Positions 44,868-55,755 of a DNA stretch of 64,000 nt are shown here, piece by piece (position 1 is the stretch's first letter; every line of letters starts with the position of its first letter). The position numbers and the translations under genes were made by a program. The notes beneath the pieces are model-generated. The model saw nothing but the letters and a program-made list of their open reading frames with translations, was not told the origin of the DNA and searched no databases. This DNA is from Paramyrothecium sp. XJ0827 (Eukaryota; Ascomycota; Sordariomycetes; Hypocreales; Stachybotryaceae). Location of the stretch: the NCBI GenBank assembly GCA_020881915.1, contig JAJFPB010000010.1:1984001-2048000 (forward strand). Reading direction: 5' to 3'.

Positions 44868-46697
44868 CTAGAAGACCTGCTCGTCTGTGGTTTGTTCAGA
44901 AGTCTGATCCTGAACAGGCGCCGCAGCCTTTACGGCCTTCGTCGCGTCGCTAGATATCGACATCTCCTTAACAAATGAATGACACAACAGACCGGCCGCA
45001 ACGCTGACATTGAGACTATCCACCGAGCTGCTGGCGACAAGTCGTGGCACGGAAATTTCATGATCTGCTGCCACCTTGATCGGCTTTGGTAGGCCGAAAC
45101 CTTCGTTTCCAAGGACTAAGACGCATGGATCTTGATCGAGGGGTCTTGTTTGCTCTACAATCTCGGTGGAAACAAACTTGTCCCTGTGCATCCGCGCCAG
45201 CTTCGGATCAGGTGGTGCAACTGCAGCAAAGACCTTCCACCCAGCGCGCCTCGAGTTCTCAAGAAAGTCGACCGGCGAGTCGACTGTGAAGATGGCAACC
45301 TCTTCTACCGCGCCTGCAGCGGATTTCAGGACGACAGGTGTCAATCCTGACGAAGTGCGACTGGTGATGCCGACGGCGTCAACTCCCAGATAGCTCGCCG
45401 TTCGGAGGAGAGCACCGAGATTCCCTGGATCCAGAATTTCGTGAAGAAGCAGCACAAATGGCTTTGGTGTCACATTGCTGGCTCGCGCAACAAATGTCTC
45501 CGCGCCGTTGATTGCTTCTTCTTCCTTGGACTGATGGCCTAGCTCCACGTGGAACCCCAGTTTCGAAGGAGTCTGCTCTAATTTTCCAAGCGACACAACT
45601 GGAGGCTGAGGGAGAGGCGATGCTTCGAGGACATAACCGTTGTGTGGGCGGCCCATGCTCATCTTGTCCATTAATCGCTGCTGGTCCTTTGAAATATTTG
45701 TGACGGGGACACCTCGGCTCTTGGCCAAAGCTGTCAGCTCGATATGATCCTTTGAATCTTTCCGGTCCTCAGTGGCATGAATATAGAGATTGTACAGCTG
45801 TCGACGGTTGCGGGCCAGTGCGGCCTTCACCACTGATCGTCCATACAGAAATTGGGATGCCGCCGTAGTGTACTTCACCGTCATCGGCATCATGCCTTTT
45901 CTTCGCATAGTCGCCGCGGTGTCCTCAGCCTGAGACTTGTGGGCCTCTCTTGGGTCTCTCCCGCCTCCACCATCCCGGTCAAAAGGTCGCGATCTTTCGC
46001 CGTCTCGGGGGTAGCGAGACTCTCGTGCAGACGTCGAATCCATGCGTGATGAGCGACGATTATCGTCACGTCGTGGCACCATGTCTCGGTTTCGTCGATC
46101 GTCTGGACGACGGACGCTAGATCGCTCGCTATTCCAGCTGGATCGTGGCTCACGGTCTCGTCGATCATCTGTTCGCGACCGCCGTGGTCGATCGTCGTCC
46201 CGGAACGCCGTTGATTCTCGACTGCGTCGGTCATCTACCCGTGGTGCCCGTGTTCGCCCGCCGCTTCTCGGTGGCCGCACAGAACCTTCATCTCTGCGAG
46301 ATTCATTCTGAAGTTTATAGACTAAGCTGTCCTTTCCAAAAGACGTTTCAGGATCGTAAAATCTTTTTTTCCGACTTTGAGATTCACTGGTATCGCCTCT
46401 CGCCGCTTTCTCTCTCCGGAGTTTGTCGAGATGCTTGTGTCGCTCCCGCAGGGCGGCGGTGCCTGGAAACTCTACCGACAGCGTCTCCGACTTGCCGCCG
46501 AAGCGATCATTGGAAGGCCAATCGGGATTGCGCTCCCCACCATGCTGGGCCCTTTCTGAACGTCGGATCCCCTTGTGGATGGCTGACAAGCTGGCAGAGC
46601 GTATGGTGACTCGATTGCTGAAGTTTTGTAAATAACTCAAGGAACAGAGCTGTGGTCTAAAGGAGCCTAGAGAGGCTAGCCTGTGTATGGTGGTCAT
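44868..46697 (-). CDS. MRM1: Mitochondrial rRNA 2'-O-ribose methyltransferase, Mrm1-like
   Basis: A single exon of 609 residues. The N-terminus (RPQLCSLSYLQNFSNRVTIR) is basic and Ser-rich, suiting mitochondrial import. Residues about 130-255 are an unusually long Arg/Asp repeat-like insert (DDRRDREPR, DDRRNRDMVPRRDD). The SpoU substrate-binding domain begins at about 282 (FLYGRSVVKAALARNRRQLY). The SPOUT catalytic domain follows with motif 1 LLHEILDPGNLGALLRTASY (about 419), motif 2 VLVLGNEGFGL and motif 3 SSSVDSLNVSVAAGLL. The yeast enzyme methylates a G in the peptidyl-transferase loop of mitochondrial large-subunit rRNA. All three motifs are intact. It shares a 457-bp divergent promoter with the Mit1-like gene. 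Confidence 0.92.
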   Translation of the reverse strand: MTTIHRLASLGSFRPQLCSLSYLQNFSNRVTIRSASLSAIHKGIRRSERAQHGGERNPDWPSNDRFGGKSETLSVEFPGTAALRERHKHLDKLRREKAARGDTSESQSRKKRFYDPETSFGKDSLVYKLQNESRRDEGSVRPPRSGGRTRAPRVDDRRSRESTAFRDDDRPRRSRTDDRRDREPRSSWNSERSSVRRPDDRRNRDMVPRRDDNRRSSRMDSTSARESRYPRDGERSRPFDRDGGGGRDPREAHKSQAEDTAATMRRKGMMPMTVKYTTAASQFLYGRSVVKAALARNRRQLYNLYIHATEDRKDSKDHIELTALAKSRGVPVTNISKDQQRLMDKMSMGRPHNGYVLEASPLPQPPVVSLGKLEQTPSKLGFHVELGHQSKEEEAINGAETFVARASNVTPKPFVLLLHEILDPGNLGALLRTASYLGVDAVGITSRTSSGLTPVVLKSAAGAVEEVAIFTVDSPVDFLENSRRAGWKVFAAVAPPDPKLARMHRDKFVSTEIVEQTRPLDQDPCVLVLGNEGFGLPKPIKVAADHEISVPRLVASSSVDSLNVSVAAGLLCHSFVKEMSISSDATKAVKAAAPVQDQTSEQTTDEQVF

Positions 46698-47154
46698 TGC
46701 ATTGTTTGATTGTAGGTAACCAAAGTAGATGATTCCGCTGGAGTTTATTCTGGTCGACTACCTTGGTGTCTCTGTACTTTTTTCTGCCGCTTACCAGGGT
46801 CGTAGATGAGGGTCCTTCCGCAGGCGGTCAGGGAGATTGCAGTGCTTTGATTGGGCACAGTGGTTCATGCGCCTATCGATAAGGTGCCGTTGCAACTTGG
46901 AATTGCGACCACTCTATTAGTGGCATTTCCGATGGGAAAACGCGTTGACGATCCCAGCCCGCGTATCGTGGATTTTAATGTGCCCTGCACTATTTGAATC
47001 GCTACATCTGTCTTTGCCGCAAGCTTCTGCGCATTCGCGTTGGAACGCCCAGTCACTCACCGTATGTATTCTCAGTAGAAATCAGCTGTAGGCGAGGGTA
47101 AAGGGTTGTCCCCTGGTCGCAAGCTGACGCCAAAGCCATCCCAAACTGTTCGCG
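46698..47154. promoter_or_regulatory. Divergent promoter, Mrm1-like and Mit1-like genes
   Basis: The 457 bp between two divergent start codons. A minus-strand open frame here is a chance frame. No specific factor site is identifiable. Confidence 0.45.
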
Positions 47155-50100
47155 ATGGACGACATTGCGCAGCTACCAGAGGAAACAGACATCCACGAGT
47201 TGGGGGATGAGACTTACAGTTTAGAGCCTGATGAGCGGGTTGAGACCGATCTCGATACCTTCCTCGCAGCCCTCCAAACCGACGGATACATCCTCGATGA
47301 CCTGGCCGTCCCAACAGCCCCTCTGGAACCTCGGGATGAACATATACCGGACGCGCGGGGGGCGCCCGACTCTCGATGCCAAATAGAAGTGGCAATTCCT
47401 GAGATACCATTGGCACAACGCTCCGAATACCAGACGGTCTTGAGCGAAGTCATTGAGGCGGTCCTCAATGAGATTGTAGCCGATGGTGACTCGCCGCTGT
47501 ATCAGGTGCAATTCACAGACGGACGAGATGAGCTTGTACGTGTAAATTCAGCTACTTGTTATCGGTGTTCAAAGGTGGTGAATAAAAATGGAGAGCGAAA
47601 CTCGTGGCAGTCGTAGCTCTATGGTGCTCAGAGTTGTCACACGGTTTGGCGCCACTCCTCAATCACTTCCATCTTCACTTCATCTCACCTTCTCATCTTC
47701 TGACCTCACCTTCCCACCTCACCTCTTCACCTCGCCTTTTCCCGCGCACCAGTCGAGCTAGACTATTTTTCATTTCCGTTTACCACGTCAATCTACGCAG
47801 CTCTCTTCAACGATCGTTGTCCCTTGTATTCCTACCATTGAGCGTGTTTTTACTCATCGTTTGCGAAACCTAACACGGTGTGAAGGTCAACTACTCGGAC
47901 GCTATCCTTTACCAAGACGGTGGCGCGGCGCTCTCGAATTTCAGGAGACATAGTCTTGTCGACATGTCAGAGGGAAGCCGCAAACGAAAGTTCGCTCCAG
48001 ATGACGCTTGGTCGTCCGGCCGAGACGATGGAGCCTCCGAGGCAATGGACTTGGATGACGCAGACTCAGAGATGGACGAACTTGAAGCTGAAATCAGCAG
48101 ACAGAAGAGGCCAAATACCAGGACGCGATCACTTCGCTCTCGAGAGACAAGTACGCGAGCGACCCCAATGTTTCAGTCATTCGCCTCAGATGAAGATGAA
48201 GATGAGCTCAGTCGCATGCCAGACTCACCTCCACAAGATTCTGGACAGAAGCTGCGCGAAAGACATCCGCGTCAAGCGAAGCACGCTGGAATACCATTGC
48301 AAAACAATTTTGTAGACTTGGACCAGGATCAGTCCATGAATGACAACGATCCCGAAGACGGAGACTTCGCCCCAGTTACCTCTGATGTTCTACCAGCCAG
48401 TCGTTTTAGCAAGGCCCGCCAATCCACACGCAGGCTTAAGTCAAGAGCTACCCGGCAAAAGTCTCGTTTACAGTCCACAACTCGTCATTCTCCTGATTCA
48501 GACATCGAATTTGAACCGCCGCGCCGATCCGGTAGATCTACCCGAACCAAGACTAGCATGAGGGATGATGACCTTGTGGATGACGATTCCTTCTATGTCG
48601 AGGATGATAAGGTCCCTGCGATTCCAAAAATCGTCTCAATCCGAGAGACATTCCAACCCATTGCCGCTGATACAGAGTTCGCATCTATGCATATGCAGAG
48701 CTGTCATACATGCAACGGCTCGAAGCAACGCGGCCAGCTGGTCTACTGTCAAGGATGCAGCCTGACGTATCACAGACAATGTTTAGGTGTGCGTAGTGCC
48801 CGTGAGCATATGGCAACGAAGACTGGAGAGGACGAATTCGTCCTTCAATGCAAGTTCTGCATTGGTACGTACCTCAAAAAGGATAGTAATGCGCCGAAAC
48901 ATCACATTTGCCAGGGCTGCAAGGAGCCAGGCCGAGCTTGTACGTCTTTCTCGGAAAGAAAAACAGCTCGCCAAGAGGAGAAATTGAGGGAAGAGAATGG
49001 AGGCGTTGACCCGATCACAAACGTGTCCCCTGATCTCGTCAACAATGCCGACCTCGTGCTTATCCGTTGCACGACTTGCCATCGTGGCTGGCATCTTGAG
49101 CATCTGGCTTCAGACAGTGATGGCCCTGTTGGCACAGATCTCAAAAACGAATCATTCAAGGACTTTGCCATTGACTGGCAGTGTAACGACTGCGGCACTG
49201 CCCAACACAAGATTCACCGATTAATCGCTTGGCGCCCAATCCAGCCTGCTTCGCAACAGGTCGATTTCAAGGATATCAACGAGGATGGCAAAGAATATCT
49301 CGTCAAGTGGGAGACTTTGTCCTATTACCACTGCTCCTGGATGCCTGGAGCCTGGGTATTTGGCGTGGCAGCGAGCACCATGCGGTCATCATTCGCAAAG
49401 AGAGCTGCGGAGCAGGATCTTTTGAAAATGAATGAAAAGGAGGCTATACCGGATGAGTACCTCATGCCTGACATTATTCTCAACGCCAAACTCGACAAAT
49501 CTGCTCTTCACACCCGAAACCGTGAAGCTGAGCTGGAGAATGTGGGAGCAGTGACCAAAGCCTTGATAAAATTCCAAGGTCTCGGCTACGACGACGTTGT
49601 GTGGGATTCCCCGCCGCCTCAGGATCAAAACGTGTACTACCAAGCATTCGTAGATGCCTACTACGAGTTTGTGGAAGGCAAATACTTCCAGCATGACCCT
49701 CGCCCCAAGATACGCGAACGGATCAAAGCATTCCAGAGCAACAAATTCCAAGAGGTCAACGTTCAACCTGCTGGACTCAAACGTGGAAAGCTCATGGGGT
49801 ATCAGTTAGAAGGCCTTAACTGGCTGCTAGAGAACTACCATGAAGGTAGAAGTGTTGTCTTGGCAGACGAGATGGGCCTCGGAAAGACGGTACAAGTCGT
49901 GAGTCTTGTCACTTATCTGGTCCAGGATGAGCCCAGGGTAATGCTCCCCTCCTAGTTTGTGTTCGTACCGTTGCTAATGTTTATAGTGTTGGCCATTTCT
50001 CATTGTCGTGCCAAATGCCACTTGCCCGAATTGGCGACGAGAATTCAAACAATGGGCCCCGGATCTGCGAGTGGTAACTTATCACGGAGGCAAGGAGCCC

Positions 50101-52133
50101 CAAGAGCTGGCATACAAGTACGAGCTGTTCCCAGGCGGATCGTCGGAGATGAAGGCCCACGCCGTCATCATGTCATATGACTCGGCGCAAGACCCACGCA
50201 CTCGAACACTGTTTCAGTCTGTTCATTGGGCGGGCATGGTTGTTGATGAAGGGCAACGGCTCAAGAACGACCAGAGCCTGCTATACCTAGCATTGAGAGC
50301 CATGAAGATTCCGTTTCGGCTGCTTCTCACCGGAACACCTTTGCAAAACAACAAGCGTGAGCTTTTCAACCTCCTCCAGTTCATCGACGAGACCCAAGAT
50401 GCAACCAAGCTGGATGAAGAATATCAAGTCCTGGATAAAGAGACGCTACCCAAGTTGCATGAAAAAATCCGCCCCTACTTCCTGCGACGAACGAAAGCCG
50501 GCGTTCTCAAATTCTTGCCACCTATGGCTCAAATCATCATCCCGGTGACGATGACAGTGATTCAGGAGAAGCTCTCCAAGAGCATCATGGCGAAGAATCC
50601 ACAACTCATTCGAGCCACGTTTTCGAATAGTAAACTAAAACGAACCGACCGAGGAAGCTTGAACAACATTCTCATGCAGCTTCGGAAGTGCCTGTGCCAC
50701 CCCTTCATGTATTCGGAAGCAATCGAAGAACGAGAACACGACCCAGCAATTCTTCACAGAAACTTGGTTGAGGCTTCTGCCAAACTTCTCTTGTTGGAGC
50801 TCATGCTCCCTCAACTCCACGAGCGAGGTCACCGAGTGCTCATATTCAGCCAGTTCCTGCAGCAGCTCGATATTGTGGAAGATTTTCTCAACGGCATGGG
50901 CTACCAATTCCGTCGACTGGATGGCGGAGTTTCGAGCCTGGAGAAGCAACGACGTATAGACGCATTCAACGAACCTGATTCTCCCATCTTTGCATTCCTT
51001 CTGTCCACCAGAGCTGGCGGAGTAGGGATTAACCTCGCCACTGCAGACACGGTCATCATCATGGATCCGGACTTCAACCCTCATCAGGACATTCAAGCAC
51101 TGTCGCGAGCGCACCGCATTGGGCAGAAGAAGAAAGTTCTTTGCTTCCAGCTGGTTACGATGGATTCAGTAGAAGAGAGAATAATGCAGACTGGGCGCAA
51201 AAAGATGGCTCTGGACCATGCTCTCATTGAAAGCATGGATGACGATGAGCTTGCGGGAGATGATCTCGAATCGATCCTCAAGCACGGAGCTCAGGCCTTG
51301 TTCAGTGACGACTATCAAAAAAGTGCTATCCACTACGATGCGGCTTCCGTTGAAAAGCTCCTGGACCGTTCTGAGGTCGAGCAAACCGAGACAAATGAAG
51401 AGAAGTCTGCAGAGGCACAATTCTCTTTTGCCAGAGTATGGGCAAACGACAAGAAGGGCTTCGAGGATGGCCTAGCAACTCAGGCAGATGAGGCACCGGA
51501 ACCTATTAACTCTAGCGTCTGGGACAAGATTCTGGCTCAGAGAGAAGAAGAAGCGAGAAGGGAGGAGGCAGCAAACCGTGAGGTGCTAGGTCGTGGAGGC
51601 AGACGTCGATTGGTAAGTCGTTCGTACACCTCACAACTTGGACAATCGCTAACTTGTTTCTTCTCTAGGCTATCAACTACAAGACGGCAGCGCCTGAGCA
51701 GATTGCGATGCTGGAAGGGATGGAAGTCGAATCTTCGGATTCTAGTGATGGCTTTGCTACTGCTGACTCAACAGGTGAATCCGATGACGAAGAACCAGAT
51801 GCAAAAGGTAATAAACGCAAGCATTCTCATACCAAAGCTACCAATCCATTACCAACCCCACCGAGAACCAAGCCGAAAGCTACGAAGATTGACATCACGC
51901 CTAAGCAGAACCGAATCACCAAACGCAAGACCCCAAACCGCACATCCGTCATGGCAAAGTCGCCAGCTCGGTCAACACCAACGACAGCGGGTCCGAGAGG
52001 CAGAACGAGCCGCGCTTCATCGACCCCAGAACGCATAAGGGGCGCCACAAAGCCTCCAAAGGCGCAGCAGTCCCATCTACCCACGCCAACCAAGTCTCGC
52101 AGCACTTCACGAAGCAGACCGTCTCCCAGTTAA
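47155..52133 (+). CDS. MIT1: Mit1/CHD-type chromatin remodelling ATPase (PHD-chromo-SNF2)
   Basis: Exons 47155-47535, 47886-49937, 49987-51612 and 51669-52133 give about 1507 residues. The 350-bp first intron rejoins a chromo-like N-terminal segment (LYQVQFTDGRDEL then VNYSDAILYQDGGAALSNF). Then come an acidic region, a PHD finger near 399 (CHTCNGSKQRGQLVYCQGCS), a second Cys/His cluster at about 470-570, a chromodomain near 595 (EYLVKWETLSYYHCSWMPGA) and the SNF2 motor: LADEMGLGKTVQ near 785, VVDEGQRLKND as motif II, LLTGTPLQNN, and RAHRIGQKKK as motif VI. This matches fission yeast Mit1 of the SHREC silencing complex and Mi-2. The C-terminal end is ambiguous: another frame stays open to 52516. 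Confidence 0.85.
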
Positions 52134-52516
52134 ACGAATCAACGCAACATCCTCAACGCCACCCTGTACCTGTATTGCACAGCCATGGCCCAGTTCATGT
52201 CGCGCCTGGCCAACAAACTTACAATCCCCCAATGCATTATTACCACAATGGTGCAGCGTTTCCGGGTATTCAAGCGCTCGGAAGCGGTATTTTGTCCAAT
52301 TTCAACTCGTTATCAATGGCAGCGACGCCTCAAATTCAACAGCCGATCACTTTGCCGAATCGTCCTCATGCATCAGAGGCCCAATTGCGCCTCAATATCG
52401 ATCAGATCCGACGTTCTGCCTTGAGCTCTGAGCTTAAAAATCAACAGATTTTATTCTTGCGCAATCAACTGGCTCAGCACCTTCACTGGAAGATCGCAAA
52501 TCTCCAAGGGCGATAA
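52134..52516 (+). other. Alternative C-terminal coding extension of the Mit1-like gene
   Basis: A frame two positions off the last exon is open from about 51905 to a TAA at 52516. Its end looks like real protein (EAQLRLNIDQIRRSALSSEL, then KNQQILFLRNQLAQHLHWKI). Splicing from 51807 (donor GTAATA) or 51774 (donor GTGAAT) to an acceptor ending at 51905 would join it in frame. Alternatively a small indel near 52090-52130 separates it from the gene. Confidence 0.5.
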
Positions 52517-53410
52517 GACGATCCTTTGGCATCCTTCCATCTTCTTTTTTCTAGATATGGTCGTGATGTATTCCTAGAAAGGCATATAGATGAAGGGATG
52601 AGGGCATCCGGGGTGCCTGTCGACACCAGGGCTTACAACGTGGTAGTTAAAGATGCCACTACAACTAGCTCTTGAATATGAACTTATTCAATTTCAACGC
52701 TGTAAAGCCTGATATTGCTCTTCTCCTTGGTGATGTTGCACGCTAATGATTCTGCTCGTCGTAAATGAATGTAGCCAACTGCCCTTGAATGGCAGAAGCC
52801 TGTAACTCTTATGTATCACTGGGGGTTACCTCTAATTTTCTCAGTCCCATTGCACAGTACAATGTGGCAGTCCGTTGCTTTGCGAGAGCGGAAACGTATC
52901 TAGATGCCAGGCATGAAGCATAAAGCATGGCGAGGCTCAGGCCAACCCCGCGATGTTCAGAGTGGAGGGAGGGGCATGCTAAGCCCCGGATACTTATCTT
53001 CGCTATCGGCGGTAGAATCTCGGCGGGTAGCGCCCAACCCCGCCAATGATTCGAGCTCCCGCTGGTGCGGCAGACAACAGCTGCCTTCGATGACCTACTA
53101 CCTTGCCTTAACTTACCTTGCCTTGCCTTGCCTACCCTGCCTTACCTGCCTGGAGGTAGCATAATCTTGGTCTCTTGAACTTGAATCTTCCTGCATTGTC
53201 TCCGCACATTTGTTGGCACCAGCAATCACAGCGTCCACTTGATTTACCCTCGCGACTGATTCCACATCGCCGCCCCTGCCGTCAGCAACACATAGCATTA
53301 AATCCGCCCGGTCACCTTTGAGTACAGCCCGCGCTAGGTCAGGCCAAGCAAACCACGAAGCTCGCTGCCGACGAAAGGGTGCCCGAGGGTGCCTTGAGGG
53401 ATCTTCCAAG
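52517..53410. other. Intergenic region with TACCTTGCC repeats
   Basis: Between the Mit1-like gene and CSN3. It contains a CCTTGCC/TACCTTGCC cluster at about 53093-53155. No coding frame is credible. Confidence 0.5.
53093..53155. repeat. CCTTGCC/CTTACC short tandem repeat cluster
   Basis: CTACCTTGCCTTAACTTACC followed by three CCTTG units and CTACCCTGCCTTACCTGCC. It is the reverse-strand relative of the AAGGTA cluster at 39159-39200. Confidence 0.6.
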
Positions 53411-54988
53411 ATGGACCAAGTTCACTCCGTCTTGGCGGGCTTCCCTCCTCCCCGGAACGAGATTGACCATGCCAAGAAATACGATGTTGCCATCCGGAGT
53501 CATGTTGCGACGCTCATCAGGACGCTGGACTATGTCCCAGCAAGCGCCTCGGCCGATCTGAGGCAAGTTCTCGAGGTGTGCACACGTCTTAGGACCGCTA
53601 CAATCCTGCTTCGTGGCTGATTTCCCCTAGGGTATCGATCCATCGGCCAACAGCATTGGCTTCCTCGTCATTTTCGACTTCATCTCCAAGCAGACAGAAC
53701 CAAACGCCAGCTTCAATCGAACCAGTTTCCTGGACAAGATTCTGGATTTCCTCATGACATTCGACCCCATACAAATAAGATACGGCGGCCGTCAATTATT
53801 GGGCCTGCTTGACGCCGTTGCTGCGGGGAAGCTCTTCTCCGTAAGCATTCAATCTTTGACATGGCCCCATGCGCGATGCTGATGGCCGCATAGTTTCCCG
53901 TTGCTGCTGAGATACTCGCATCCGTCATTCTCCGTATCGACCCGAGCGGCTCTGTATTCACCTCCACGCATCTCCTTCTCGCGAAATTGGCCGTCGAAAG
54001 AGGCGTGCCTGATCCTGCGCTCAGAGTCATTGACAAGGACACCACACTTTATCCGAACATGGGTGGCGCGAGAGACACAAGGTTTTTGTGCGACAAGGAT
54101 TTGAGCCCCACGGTCTACATATCCTCCACTACCTCACTCAGCAATCCCCTCAAAAGCGCCTCGGTCCTGGAGTATCATCTTCTATGCGGGCTGATCTATA
54201 TCGCGAAGAGAAATTGGGCTCAAGCGCGAAGGTCTTTCGAGCGTATCATTGTGCACCCTACGAAAGACAAAGGTGTCAGCAGCCTGATGATTGAGGGTTA
54301 CAAAAAATGGGTGCTCGTGGGACTCCTCAGCGAGGGTCAAGCACCTGTTCTACCAGCCTATACAGCGGCGGTCACGAAGAATTGCTTCAACACTCTCGCC
54401 ACTCCATATAACAATGTCTCAACGCTATTCGCTACTGATAATGCGGCCGAGCTCAAAGCTGATGTGGAAGCGAACCAAACTGTCTGGGAGGAGGATGGCA
54501 ACGCGTCCCTGATGAACGAGGTTGTCGGAGCTTACCAGGAGTGGCAGATCATCAAGCTGCAACGAATTTACCGCGAGATTCCAATATCCCGCATACGCCA
54601 GGTGACTCTCAGTGCCAGGACCGGAGAGCCTCTCAAGACGGATGATGAAGTTGTCAGACTTATTCAGAAAATGATTGGCTCTCAAATGCTGAATGGCGAG
54701 ATTGCCCCGGGCGACAACAGTGAACTATTCCTGAGGTTCGGAGATGACAGCATCGACATGACGGAGAACGAATTTGCGCGAAGACTTGCGCAGAGCCAAA
54801 CCGCCATCACGCAGCTCAGCAAACAATACCATGTTACGAATGAACGATTGAGCGAGAACAAGGAGTATGCCAAATACCTCCTCCGCGAGCAGAAGAGGCT
54901 CGATAAGGAAATGCCAGATGCTGCAATTGGATTTGATTCTCAGATAGAGGACGAGGATCTGATGACAGGCGTTGTCAGCCATGCATGA
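53411..54988 (+). CDS. CSN3: COP9 signalosome subunit 3
   Basis: Exons 53411-53575, 53631-53840 and 53894-54988, all in phase 0, encode 489 residues. The N-terminal helical repeats include FLDKILDFLMTFDPIQIRYG and LASVILRIDPSGSVFTSTHL. The middle has the CSN3-type EYHLLCGLIYIAKRNWAQAR. The winged-helix PCI region at about residues 300-410 reads LQRIYREIPISRIRQVTLSA and MIGSQMLNGEIAPGDNSELF. A C-terminal helix follows (YAKYLLREQKRLDKEMPDAA). In the complex it helps remove NEDD8 from cullins, and in filamentous fungi the signalosome controls development and secondary metabolism. The length is close to the family norm (about 420-490). Confidence 0.9.
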
Positions 54989-55755
54989 GATGCAGTGTAG
55001 ATGAGGATGGGGCATCACGATGCATGATATTGGCTGCCATTGTCGAAAACAGTCGCGATTTCGAGTGCATAAGATACTACGCCCGGCAAATAACGCCAGA
55101 AATGAGACAATAGACCAGGACAAATTATCAAAGGATATTTTGTGCCCCATCTTTCCGCATAATGCCGTGCATTTGCTTCGTGCTCATTGAAGCCTTGATT
55201 TTCACTTTTTCTTCTTCTTTTTCTCAATGTAATTTTCTAGTCAAACGGACAAGCTTTGTAGGGACGACCATGTTGGACTACGACGACTCAAGTCTACATT
55301 GACAGTACCTTGCCTGATAATGCTAATCACGACGACTCTGGGCTGCTACTTGTTCTGGCTCCTTCCGTCACGATCGAAGGATGTCTGAGAGCATTCATGG
55401 GCTTAGGAAATAGTTTTCAGCCCCTAATACCGGTTTTTGAACGTTCGTGGGTTATGCATGAAAAAAAGAGTTACTGCTTCGTTACTCCGAGGCCTTGGTT
55501 TAAGTTTTGTCAACTCCTATAGATCCCACACCTTCGCAGCCATAAAGTTCATCGCATCCTGTCGGAGATGGTCAGATGGATTGTATATAATCACAGCAGC
55601 ACCCGCCCTCGAGTGGGCCGATTGTCTCGAGTATCGCTCTTCCACATTTGCAGTTTCTTCTCGTGACGCCTCCGCCGAGAACATACCTTTCACCACTTGT
55701 GTTTACTTCTTCACGATTCAACCAAACAAGTGTGCCTCGCGGGAACTCGGTCAAG
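54989..55755. other. Spacer, no gene seen
   Basis: CSN3 terminator and promoter of the first PLC-like gene. The PLC frame extends open to 55648 without an ATG. No other credible gene. Confidence 0.5.

Noticed and set aside
47604..47873. An 89-codon plus-strand frame rich in Ser/Leu/Pro
   Set aside because: Lies entirely inside the first intron of the Mit1-like gene and reflects its CTTC/TCACC repeats.
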